DNA from: Ruminococcus bromii
GTDB taxonomy: Bacteria; Bacillota; Clostridia; Oscillospirales; Acutalibacteraceae
Reading direction: 5' to 3'
Length of the DNA: 64,000 nucleotides
Assembly (NCBI RefSeq): GCF_002834235.1
Contig: NZ_NNBY01000042.1
Span: forward strand, 1-64,000
The notes under the pieces are model-generated. The model searched no databases. It had not been told where the DNA came from and worked only from the letters and a program-made list of their open reading frames with translations. Positions 7,533 to 14,909 of the stretch are shown here, piece by piece. A program made the position numbers and the translations under genes. The first letter of the stretch is position 1. Each line of letters begins with the position of its first letter.

Positions 7533-8696
7533 TTACTTTTCAATCTTTCTTCTGTAGCAAACGAACATTGCACCGCTTGCAACGAGCATTACAAGTGCAA
7601 CCGAAACAGCAGTCATCGGGTTGCCTGTCTGAACTGTACCGTTGCCGCCTGTTGCAGATTTTGTTACTGTATCCTTTGTTGCAGTATCTTTTGTTGAAGA
7701 AATATCTTTTGAAGGAACTCCGTTTGCATAGTAGTTAACCTTGAATGTACCTGTAACCTCTGTTGAATACTCTTCATCTTCGGGAAGATTGAGCCATTCG
7801 TTTACATCACCCATAACATAAACTTCAAGATTTGTCTTTGTGTCATCGGGGCGAACATAAACAGTACTTATATATACCATATCTTCCTCTGTGCCGTCAA
7901 AAGTCTTTGTGTAAGTTTTGCCTGTAATTTTATCCTTTACAGTAACTTCAAGACCTTTAAATTCGGGATAGAAATATGTTTCATCGTAGTATTCCTTGCT
8001 TTCGGGACTTCCGTCATACGGCATATCAGCCTCATAGAAGAAATCAGTATCAGCCTTTGTGTAGTTCACCTTTTCGGGTGCTTTTACGGAAACCACTTCG
8101 TAACGGTCATCAAGTTCAGGTACATCCGGCCATATGTTTTTAAAGTTGATTTTATAGCTTGTCTGTGCATCCTGATATGATACATTTACAGTATACTCTC
8201 TGTAAATCATACCGTAAAGCTTTGAGTTTAATTCAGTAACAATTTTTTTAAACTCATCCTCGGTCATATCTTCTGTAAAATCAGGCATATTTTTCTCAGA
8301 TTCAATCAATGCCTTAATTACTTCGCCGTAATTAAACGGATCAGCAAGCTCAGCTTTGCAGTCCTTAGCATCAACCTTTTCGGTTGTACCGTCACTGTAA
8401 ACAGCTTCAATTTCCATACCTGTAAGGTCAAGTTTGAGTTCAAGATTGAACTGACTGAAATACTTGATTAGGCTTTCTTCTATTGCATTTTCGTCTGCAA
8501 TTTTTGATAAATCAATATCCGGTTCAATCACATCCGCTGATGTGTATGTAAGCTTGTCGGGGAGCTTTGTAATTTTAAGCTCTGTTACCTTTTTTGCCTC
8601 ATCGGGTGTCGCTGTGTCGTCTGTCTGTGCAAACGCTGTGAACACGCATGAAAATGCAAGCATCAAAACGATTGCAAGAGATAATACTCTTTTCAT
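7533..8696 (-). CDS. Secreted, membrane-anchored surface protein of unknown function
   Basis: The start at 8696 is set by AGGAGGA eight bases upstream and gives 387 residues. A signal peptide covers residues 1-23 (ends FTAFA), then an acidic, Thr/Asp-rich beta-type ectodomain with repeated TYTSAD/NYTKAD-like phrases, a Ser/Thr/Lys linker, and a C-terminal hydrophobic helix followed by YRRKIEK. VQTGNPMT just before the helix resembles the position of a sorting signal but lacks LPxTG, so membrane anchoring is more likely than classical sortase attachment. No function is recognised. Confidence 0.8.
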   Translation of the reverse strand: MKRVLSLAIVLMLAFSCVFTAFAQTDDTATPDEAKKVTELKITKLPDKLTYTSADVIEPDIDLSKIADENAIEESLIKYFSQFNLELKLDLTGMEIEAVYSDGTTEKVDAKDCKAELADPFNYGEVIKALIESEKNMPDFTEDMTEDEFKKIVTELNSKLYGMIYREYTVNVSYQDAQTSYKINFKNIWPDVPELDDRYEVVSVKAPEKVNYTKADTDFFYEADMPYDGSPESKEYYDETYFYPEFKGLEVTVKDKITGKTYTKTFDGTEEDMVYISTVYVRPDDTKTNLEVYVMGDVNEWLNLPEDEEYSTEVTGTFKVNYYANGVPSKDISSTKDTATKDTVTKSATGGNGTVQTGNPMTAVSVALVMLVASGAMFVCYRRKIEK

Positions 8697-8758
8697 AAAT
8701 TTTTCCTCCTGAAAACTAAAAATCATTGTATGATAAATGTATATACAATCACAACGCT

Positions 8759-8787
8759 ATTGTAGCACACTATTTTGCAAAAATCAA
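8759..8787 (-). promoter_or_regulatory. Promoter of the surface-protein gene
   Basis: TTGATT (8782-8787) and TACAAT (8759-8764) on the minus strand are 17 bases apart, about 60 bases before the start codon. Confidence 0.65.
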
Positions 8788-8919
8788 CTGTTTCAACAAA
8801 TAATTGTCGCAAAAATTCTTCACTTGTTGTTTTTTATGAATTTTTTATATAGTATATTATTGCATTTGAGATTTAATTATAATTGTTCAAATAAATTTGT
8901 ATTTATTGCAAATTTTCTA

Positions 8920-8948
8920 TTGTAAAATTCTGTCATTGCTGATATAAT
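8920..8948 (+). promoter_or_regulatory. Promoter of the FTR-like gene
   Basis: TTGTAA (8920-8925) and a perfect TATAAT (8943-8948) are 17 bases apart. The predicted start of transcription is at about 8955, which argues against an upstream GTG at 8954 as the start codon. Confidence 0.65.
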
Positions 8949-9022
8949 TGTAGGTGGAATCAAAAGATTACCGAATACCCGAAAATCGGCATAAAATCTA
9001 CCCAGCAAATATGGTGATTAAA

Positions 9023-9220
9023 TTGAAAATTCTGCTTAATCCAGACAAAGAAATTGTAAAAGAAGTTCGCAAACAGCTTATACGCACGGGCGGTTATTGT
9101 CCGTATATGTTAATCAGAAGCCCTGCAACACTGTGTATGTGTGAGGATTTCAGGGCAAAAATTGCCGATCCCGAATTTGAGGGATACTGCCATTGCCTGA
9201 TGTATTATAAACAAAAGTAG
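9023..9220 (+). CDS. Ferredoxin-thioredoxin reductase catalytic-subunit-like protein
   Basis: The product is 65 residues from a TTG at 9023, preceded by GGTGAT; this start gives MKILLNPDKE, as in related small proteins. An in-frame ATG at 9011 is the alternative. The cysteines follow the FTR beta order: CPY, then CMC, then CHC (GYCPY, TLCMCEDF, GYCHCLMYY). In plant and cyanobacterial FTR the pattern is CPC-CPC-CHC; the second cysteine of the first motif, half of the redox disulfide, is Tyr here. The [4Fe-4S] ligands all appear kept. It is alone between its own promoter and a terminator. Redox function is likely but the classical mechanism is doubtful. Confidence 0.8.
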   Translation: MKILLNPDKEIVKEVRKQLIRTGGYCPYMLIRSPATLCMCEDFRAKIADPEFEGYCHCLMYYKQK

Positions 9221-9243
9221 AATTTTATACATAACAAAATAAC

Positions 9244-9290
9244 AAAAATCGGAACATCCGTGATTGGGTTTACGGCTGTTCCGATTTTTT
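9244..9290. terminator. Bidirectional terminator
   Basis: AAAAATCGGAACA (9244-9256) pairs with TGTTCCGATTTTT (9277-9289), with T-tracts on both strands. It separates the FTR-like gene from the convergent histidine kinase gene. Confidence 0.85.
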
Positions 9291-9302
9291 AGGCAGAAAA
9301 AC

Positions 9303-11003
9303 TCAATCGAGTGAAGTAAATCTGAACTTAAATGTTATAATCCTGTTTTCAAATTCGGCTTTATATTTGAATCCATGCATTTCAAGGGCGGATTTTACTA
9401 TTGAAAGTCCTATTCCGCTGCCGCTCTTATTATCTCCCTTTGCGGCTCTGAAATAAGGTTGCCACAATTTTGAGAGATTTTCCCTGTCAAATGACGAGCA
9501 TTGATTGCTGATTGACAATACATCATCCGAAACATTAATTGTGATATCCGAACCGTAATCGGAATATTTTTCGGCATTGTCGATAAGATTTTCAAGCACC
9601 GTTTTAAGCATGGCAGGGTCAGCCTTAATTTTTGCCTTTGAGTTGTAAATGAAAATAATTTCGTGTTCTGTGTGAACATAATAATTTTCAAGAATTTTCT
9701 CAATAAACGGTTTAAAGTCAAAAACTTCGCAATTCAGCTTTAATGCGGGCGAATCAAATCGTGACAAATCGAGCATTCTGTGAATAAGAATGTCCATTTC
9801 CTCGGTCTGTTGCTGAATGATTTCTATGTTATGAAGTTTCTTTTCGGTATCTTCCTCATTTTTAAGATTTTCCGCAAAACCGCCTATGACAAACAAGGGG
9901 GTTTTGAGATTGTGTGCAATTGCATTTGTCATTTCAAGACGGGTTTCCTCCTGTGCGGTTCGCCTTTTAAAATCTTTCCACGAGAAAATTTCAACCGTAA
10001 TCACCACCGCCATTATCGTAAACGCAACGGCAAATACCGTTATAAGCTTCCATAGGCAATCATCAAGCAGATTTATTTCTTTTAAAGAAGTAATATGAAA
10101 TACTCTTGTAACCTCTTTATATTCATTCGGCGAGTTGTTTATCATATGATTTTCGGTATAATAAAGGCAATCTCCCATTAATAAATAATATTTAAAAATC
10201 CCGTCAGGAACTGCTCCAGTCTCATCATAGATGTCTGTAAACAGACTGTTGTCACTCAGAATTTTTTCAACATCTTTTTGGGAGTATTTCGGTTTGCTTT
10301 TTCCAAGGAAAAAGTCCTTATCAATTATATTGCGGTGCATCTCGTCATTTTCAAACGGAGAAGCCTCTAATTCTTCTATGGTCAGATAATCATATTTGCT
10401 AAGGTCAAAGCTATATGTTTTAACAACTTCATCCTGAACATACCAATCATTCACTTTGTTGGTCTTTAGAACCTCAAGCTGACAAGGGACATAGCCGTAT
10501 TTTTCGCTTTCATAAAACTTTTTGCAAATCAAGATATAGTAATTTCCGTCATTATCAGTCGGAGTGTTGAGATATCCGCAAATTTCTTTATACTCATCAT
10601 CGCTGAGCAAATTTTTAAGTACATCAAACCTAATATAATTTTCTGTACCCATATCCAATATTCCGCCGTTGATATCATTATAATGGACAGTCAGTACATT
10701 GTCTGTCGTAATCGTCATATCGTTATCATAGGTTAATTGAAAGTATGTATTGCCCTTGTCAACATTTTCATTAATCAGCGCCACATACTCATTGTAGGAA
10801 TTATTCGGACTTGTTACGATGCCGTTTTTAATATAGTCCATCTTTGTATTCAGTTCATTTACTGCGTTGGCTATGAGTAAATCCCTTGAACTGTCGAGTA
10901 TTGCAAGAGAGGTAAAAACCGTTCCCAGCAGACACACAATTATTGTTACGGAAATTATAATATAATGAAACTTTTTTCGCCGTTTGATATATCTTGATTT
11001 CAT
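9303..11003 (-). CDS. Two-component sensor histidine kinase
   Basis: This 566-residue membrane kinase has TM1 at about 13-37, a large extracytoplasmic sensor region to about 316, and TM2 at about 317-341. The dimerisation box holds the phospho-acceptor His364 in AHNLKTPL, with an Asn where most HisKA kinases have Glu (HELKTP). The N box is ENLIDNAEKYSD (471-482) and the G2 box GSGIGLSIVK (528-537). It overlaps the response regulator end by 4 bases, so the pair is co-expressed. The sensor domain is not one I recognise and the stimulus is unknown. Confidence 0.93.
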   Translation of the reverse strand: MKSRYIKRRKKFHYIIISVTIIVCLLGTVFTSLAILDSSRDLLIANAVNELNTKMDYIKNGIVTSPNNSYNEYVALINENVDKGNTYFQLTYDNDMTITTDNVLTVHYNDINGGILDMGTENYIRFDVLKNLLSDDEYKEICGYLNTPTDNDGNYYILICKKFYESEKYGYVPCQLEVLKTNKVNDWYVQDEVVKTYSFDLSKYDYLTIEELEASPFENDEMHRNIIDKDFFLGKSKPKYSQKDVEKILSDNSLFTDIYDETGAVPDGIFKYYLLMGDCLYYTENHMINNSPNEYKEVTRVFHITSLKEINLLDDCLWKLITVFAVAFTIMAVVITVEIFSWKDFKRRTAQEETRLEMTNAIAHNLKTPLFVIGGFAENLKNEEDTEKKLHNIEIIQQQTEEMDILIHRMLDLSRFDSPALKLNCEVFDFKPFIEKILENYYVHTEHEIIFIYNSKAKIKADPAMLKTVLENLIDNAEKYSDYGSDITINVSDDVLSISNQCSSFDRENLSKLWQPYFRAAKGDNKSGSGIGLSIVKSALEMHGFKYKAEFENRIITFKFRFTSLD

Positions 11004-11680
11004 TTTTTATCCTCCGCCTTATACCCTCGCCGGATTACCGTTTTCAAAACAGACGCATTTTCGCCCAATGCTTTTCGGATATTTTTGATATGCGTGTCAA
11101 GCACTCTTTCATCAATCATCGTGTCATAGTGCCACACGTCTGTGATGATTTTTTCACGGGACACAACGCTGTTTTTATTCTCTAACAGAATTTTAAGAAT
11201 AGCATATTCCTTTGCGGTAAGGGTTACTTCTTCACCGTCGGACACAACAACACCGTTGTTCGGATTGAGCGAAACATTCCCCACCGTAAGCAAATTGTGC
11301 CGTACAAGTCCTTTTGAACGCTTGATGAGGGCTTTCACCTTTTCATAAAATACGGGCAGAGCAATCGGCTTTACAATGTAATCGTCACAGCCGAGAGCGT
11401 AGCCGTTGAGCATATCAGCCTCGCTTGTCCTTGCCGTGATGAACATAATCGGCACATCGCTGTATCTGCGGATTTCTTTGCAAAGCGTAAAACCGTCCAT
11501 TTCGGGGAGCATTACATCAAGGAGCAAAAGGTCATAGCTGTTCTCATAAGCCTTATCAAGTCCCTTTAAGCCGTTTTCCGCAAGGGTAATATTAAATTTT
11601 TCTTTATCTCTTTTTGAAAAATATTCGACAAGCATTTCACGAATATTTTTATCGTCCTCAACCAAAAGAATGTTGTACAT
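11000..11680 (-). CDS. OmpR-family response regulator
   Basis: The start at 11680 is set by GGTGAGGA upstream and gives 226 residues beginning MYNILLVEDD. The receiver domain has the acidic pocket EDD, phospho-acceptor Asp55 (LLLLDVMLPEMDG) and the conserved Lys in DYIVKP. The C-terminal half is a winged helix ending in RRGYKAE. It regulates transcription with the histidine kinase gene that follows. Targets are not evident; no ABC transporter is adjacent. Confidence 0.95.
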   Translation of the reverse strand: MYNILLVEDDKNIREMLVEYFSKRDKEKFNITLAENGLKGLDKAYENSYDLLLLDVMLPEMDGFTLCKEIRRYSDVPIMFITARTSEADMLNGYALGCDDYIVKPIALPVFYEKVKALIKRSKGLVRHNLLTVGNVSLNPNNGVVVSDGEEVTLTAKEYAILKILLENKNSVVSREKIITDVWHYDTMIDERVLDTHIKNIRKALGENASVLKTVIRRGYKAEDKK

Positions 11681-11768
11681 TTTCCTCACCGTACTTTGAT
11701 TGTAATACATTAATCTGAAGTTGATATGTAGATTTCTGTATATTTAAAATTCAGTTTCTGCCATAACT

Positions 11769-11805
11769 AAAACGGCAGATGCTGAAAATTGCATCCGCCG
11801 TTTTT
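11769..11805 (-). terminator. Terminator after the CBS-domain gene
   Basis: AAAACGGCAGATGC (11769-11782) pairs with GCATCCGCCGTTTT (11791-11804) with one mismatch. On the minus strand the stem ends in a short T-tract. Confidence 0.8.
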
Positions 11806-11812
11806 ATGTATC

Positions 11813-12211
11813 TTATTTATTGACAAAATATCTGATGATATCCTGACGGGTTACGATACCGATAAAAGTACCGAGGTCATCGGTTACGGGGATAAAGTTC
11901 TGATTCATTGCCCGTGCAAGAAGCTCGTCCATACCTACCGAAATTTTAACCGCCGGATTAAAGTCGGGACGGAGTATGTCACGGATACGAAATTCTTCCT
12001 GTTCTTCAATATCGCCAGAAGTCTTTTTGTCAATTATATGCCACAAGAAGTCACCCTCGCTCACCGTGCCGACATATTTTCCGTCACGGGTTATAACAGG
12101 GATAGCGGTGTAGCTGTGAGCACGCATTTTTTCAAGTCCCTGTCTTAGGGTATTGTCCTCATAAATATATTTTAAAGAATCTTTATGCTTTAAAAGCATA
12201 ATAACATTCAT
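11813..12211 (-). CDS. CBS-domain pair protein
   Basis: From the ATG at 12211, preceded by GGAGGTGAAAAG, the product is 132 residues consisting of two CBS domains (about 8-65 and 75-130; motifs AIPVITRDGKYVGTVSEGD and FIPVTDDLGTFIGIVTRQD). Stand-alone CBS pairs bind adenine nucleotides and act as energy sensors or modulate partners. It is a single-gene unit with its own promoter and terminator. No partner is evident nearby. Confidence 0.92.
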   Translation of the reverse strand: MNVIMLLKHKDSLKYIYEDNTLRQGLEKMRAHSYTAIPVITRDGKYVGTVSEGDFLWHIIDKKTSGDIEEQEEFRIRDILRPDFNPAVKISVGMDELLARAMNQNFIPVTDDLGTFIGIVTRQDIIRYFVNK

Positions 12212-12255
12212 CTTTTCACCTCCAGTCAAAAACAAATATTTGTCAGCCAAAGGTC

Positions 12256-12284
12256 ATTATAGTACCAAACAAACAATATTGCAA
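12256..12284 (-). promoter_or_regulatory. Promoter of the CBS-domain gene
   Basis: TTGCAA (12279-12284) and a perfect TATAAT (12256-12261) are separated by 17 bases on the minus strand. Confidence 0.75.
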
Positions 12285-12309
12285 TATCTTTCTACAATAT
12301 TTTACACAA

Positions 12310-12768
12310 TTATTGCATTTTTGATTTTACATACTTATTTGTAACATAAAGCTGTCCGATAAGGTACACCACGCCAGCCGTGAGCAAAAGCGTTTTAACC
12401 TGCAAAAGTCCGCTCATCATGAAAATTACTGCGGTTACAGCTGTAAGAAGATATGCCCATAATTTTGAAAATCTATAAAAGCATAGTAACCACAAAATAG
12501 CTGCAATAACCGTCAAAACACAGGTTGAAATCATCCAAAAGGTTTCCATAATCGGCTTTGTAAAACCGCCCTCAAGCACGCCGATGTTAATTCCCATAAG
12601 GAAAATACTGCAATACTTTCCGATCCTTTCTATGTAAAGCATAGCTTTGTTGTCAAAAATCGTTCTGTCAATTTTGTTATTTCTTATATAAGCAATGTCT
12701 GGTGAAAGCAAAAAGATTGCAAAAACCAGTCCGTACCAGTTAAAAAGATTTGTACTGAAAAAGTCCAT
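12310..12768 (-). CDS. Small integral membrane protein of unknown function
   Basis: This 152-residue hydrophobic protein has about five predicted membrane helices (starting at residues near 9, 51, 74, 100 and 122) and a Lys-rich C terminus. It begins 12 bases after the kinase-like gene with CGGAGTG as ribosome-binding site, so the two are probably co-transcribed. I recognise no family motif; it could be a small immunity-like or sensor membrane protein but nothing supports a specific role. Confidence 0.75.
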   Translation of the reverse strand: MDFFSTNLFNWYGLVFAIFLLSPDIAYIRNNKIDRTIFDNKAMLYIERIGKYCSIFLMGINIGVLEGGFTKPIMETFWMISTCVLTVIAAILWLLCFYRFSKLWAYLLTAVTAVIFMMSGLLQVKTLLLTAGVVYLIGQLYVTNKYVKSKMQ

Positions 12769-12780
12769 AAGTTCACTCCG

Positions 12781-13314
12781 TTATTTATTGTTTTCGTGGT
12801 ATTCACAAAATTCTTTCGTTTTGCTCCAATACTTTATTCCCCAGTTTTCAAAATTCCACTCCTCCATATAATCGTTACATTCGTAGTCGATGTACCACAA
12901 AAGTCCGTTGTTTAAAATGAAATTTGTCGGGAAATAATCTATGTTAATTCCTTTTGGATTCAACAGTCTGCACATTTCACGAATCTGCTCAATATATTCG
13001 GGTTTCATCTCATTCTGCAAAACAAGCTCATATGCGGTTTTGCCGTCAATGTAATCTTTAAGAATCCTCTCGTTTTCTACATCGCAGTCAATAAGCTTCG
13101 GCAGTCTTAGCCCGGCATTTTTCAGCCGTTTGTAATCGTTAAGCTCACTTTGAATTTTGTTACCGAAGGTATAGTATGAACACGGCTCATGGTGAATCTG
13201 TTTTAAAACATAATTGTGTTCTCCGTCTGAAACAAGGTAGGAATAACCGCCCTTGCCTTTTCCGAGAAGCTTAATGACGGCAAAATCTTTTCCGTTCACA
13301 CTCATAGTATCCAT
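12781..13314 (-). CDS. Protein-kinase-like fold protein
   Basis: The start at 13314 follows GGAGGTG and yields 177 residues. It shows a compact kinase-like layout: Gly-rich loop LGKGKGGYSYLV, the ATP-anchoring Lys in YVLKQI, a catalytic-loop-like GINIDYFPTNFIL, and IDYE in place of DFG. It resembles small bacterial Ser/Thr kinase-like proteins such as YrzF and aminoglycoside phosphotransferase relatives. Substrate is unknown. It is the first gene of a two-gene unit with a small membrane protein, which could be its partner. Confidence 0.78.
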   Translation of the reverse strand: MDTMSVNGKDFAVIKLLGKGKGGYSYLVSDGEHNYVLKQIHHEPCSYYTFGNKIQSELNDYKRLKNAGLRLPKLIDCDVENERILKDYIDGKTAYELVLQNEMKPEYIEQIREMCRLLNPKGINIDYFPTNFILNNGLLWYIDYECNDYMEEWNFENWGIKYWSKTKEFCEYHENNK

Positions 13315-13343
13315 ACGAACACCTCCGCACATATTACCGTATT

Positions 13344-13372
13344 ATTTTATCACAGCTAAAGTTTGGGTGCAA
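13344..13372 (-). promoter_or_regulatory. Putative promoter of the kinase-like gene
   Basis: TTGCAC (13367-13372) and TAAAAT (13344-13349) on the minus strand are 17 bases apart. The rest of the intergenic region to 13610 is AT-rich and holds nothing I can name. Confidence 0.5.
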
Positions 13373-13610
13373 GTTTTAAATTCTTTATGTGTAATGAACA
13401 AATGCTAAAATAAGTACATTCGGTAAAATAAAAAAGCGTGGATTTATAAATTTATTTTCCCATGCGGCAATTTATTACAAATTTGTTGTTGATTTTCTTA
13501 TTAAAAAAAAGTATGATTAGGATATATAATTCTGCGCAAATGCCACAGATGTGACATTTGATGCCCACTACAATTGAATAACAACTTTTAACACACAGGA
13601 GAAGATTTAT

Positions 13611-14759
13611 TTGGAAAAGAAAAAATTCAGAATCAGCGGAAAGCTGATATTTAATCTCGCTGTTGTGGCAATCTCGATTTATCTGATCATCTACTTCTTT
13701 GTTTCGGAGGACGGTCTGATCGACTTGCTCAAAAAGCCTGACGGCTGCAATATGCTGATTATCCTTGCGGCTTTGCTGATTTATGATTTGAACATCCTTG
13801 TTGACGCTGTTGTCACGCTGATATATGTGCGGTCAAAATATAAGGATTTCAGTTTTATTGAGGCTTTGAAGGTCGCATTTGTCGGAGTATTCTTCAGTGC
13901 GATTACACCGTCAAGTACAGGCGGACAGCCTATGCAGCTTTACCTTATGTCAAAAAAGAACATAAGTGTAGGTTTCGGTTCGGCTTGTATGACGCAAAAG
14001 TTCATTGTGTATCAGATAGTAATGACCGCTGTCAGCGTTATTGCCGTTATCACAAGGTTCAACTATTTCAGCGATGCTTTTACAAACATCTGGTCAACAC
14101 TTTTCATTATTTTCGGATTTACCGTTCAGCTTGCGATGACGGCTTTGTTCCTGCTTGTTTCATTCAGCCACAAGGTTACAAACAAGCTCATCAATCTTAT
14201 TTATAAGATTATGAAAAAGTTCAAGTTCATTAAAAATCCCGAAAAAAAGGTTGAAAGACTTCACAAAGAAGTTGATATGTTTCACGACACAAACAAACAG
14301 CTTTTTTCAAGCGTAAAACGGCTTGTTGTAATTTATGCACTTGTATTCATTCAGGTAATTTTAATTCTTTCAATCCCCTACCTCATCTATGTTTCATTTG
14401 GTATGGCTCCGATTGCAAGAGCGGCAGGTCAGCCGACACTTTCATTCTATGATTCAATCTGTATTCAGTCATTCGTGCTGTTCACGGCAAACCTTATCCC
14501 GCTCCCCGGTGCATCGGGCGGTGCGGAGCTTGCATTCACAATGTACTTCGGTTCATTCTTCAAAATCGGTGCAATAAGCAAAATCAAGCCGGCAATCCTT
14601 ATGTGGAGATTCATTACATACTACGGAGCAATCCTGATTTCTGCCCCGTTCTCCTACTTTACAAAGGGTAAAAGGCGTGACGATGAAATAAAACAAATTG
14701 AAGAAGAACTTGAATCGGAAATGGAAAATAAAAAATCGGAAGAAAAAGTAACTCAGTAG
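13611..14759 (+). CDS. UPF0104/YbhN-like membrane protein (lysylphosphatidylglycerol synthase TM-type flippase domain)
   Basis: This 382-residue integral membrane protein has about eight hydrophobic helices and the signature blocks SAITPSSTGGQPMQLY and PLPGASGGAELAF of the UPF0104 family, which shares the flippase domain of MprF. The C terminus is a charged Glu/Lys-rich cytosolic tail of about 30 residues. Related stand-alone proteins are thought to move lipids or lipid-linked intermediates across the membrane; the substrate here is unknown. The start is TTG at 13611, preceded by AGGAGAAG. It is a single gene with its own terminator. Confidence 0.9.
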   Translation: MEKKKFRISGKLIFNLAVVAISIYLIIYFFVSEDGLIDLLKKPDGCNMLIILAALLIYDLNILVDAVVTLIYVRSKYKDFSFIEALKVAFVGVFFSAITPSSTGGQPMQLYLMSKKNISVGFGSACMTQKFIVYQIVMTAVSVIAVITRFNYFSDAFTNIWSTLFIIFGFTVQLAMTALFLLVSFSHKVTNKLINLIYKIMKKFKFIKNPEKKVERLHKEVDMFHDTNKQLFSSVKRLVVIYALVFIQVILILSIPYLIYVSFGMAPIARAAGQPTLSFYDSICIQSFVLFTANLIPLPGASGGAELAFTMYFGSFFKIGAISKIKPAILMWRFITYYGAILISAPFSYFTKGKRRDDEIKQIEEELESEMENKKSEEKVTQ

Positions 14760-14781
14760 TATTTTCATAAATATCTCTTTC

Positions 14782-14820
14782 AAAAACGGAGCAGACACAA
14801 TTCAGTCTGCTCCGTTTTTT
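14782..14820 (+). terminator. Strong rho-independent terminator
   Basis: A 15-bp perfect stem (14782-14796 with 14805-14819) with core CGGAGCAGAC is followed by a T6 tract. Confidence 0.93.
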
Positions 14821-14874
14821 GCTGTATGACAAACCGTTACCCATTTTTTACGGTCAATTGTTGGAAACAATTTG

Positions 14875-14903
14875 TACTGGCGAACCGTGTTCGCCGCTAC
14901 AGT
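14875..14903 (-). repeat. GTAG-headed dispersed palindromic repeat, copy 1
   Basis: On the minus strand it reads TGTAG, then GGCGAAC-ACG-GTTCGCC, then AGTA. The stem is 7 bp and perfect. It shares the layout GTAG + GGCG stem + CGCC with repeats at 30531-30562 and 30654-30681 although stem sequences differ. Confidence 0.6.
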
Positions 14904-14909
14904 ATATCA

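Noticed and set aside
8954-9010. Upstream GTG start for the FTR-like protein
   Set aside because: The GTG coincides with the predicted transcription start of a good promoter, and the family normally begins at the MKILLNPD position.
13383-13610. Regulatory element before the UPF0104 gene
   Set aside because: The region is AT-rich with only weak -10-like sequences; no -35 at proper spacing or convincing repeat was found.
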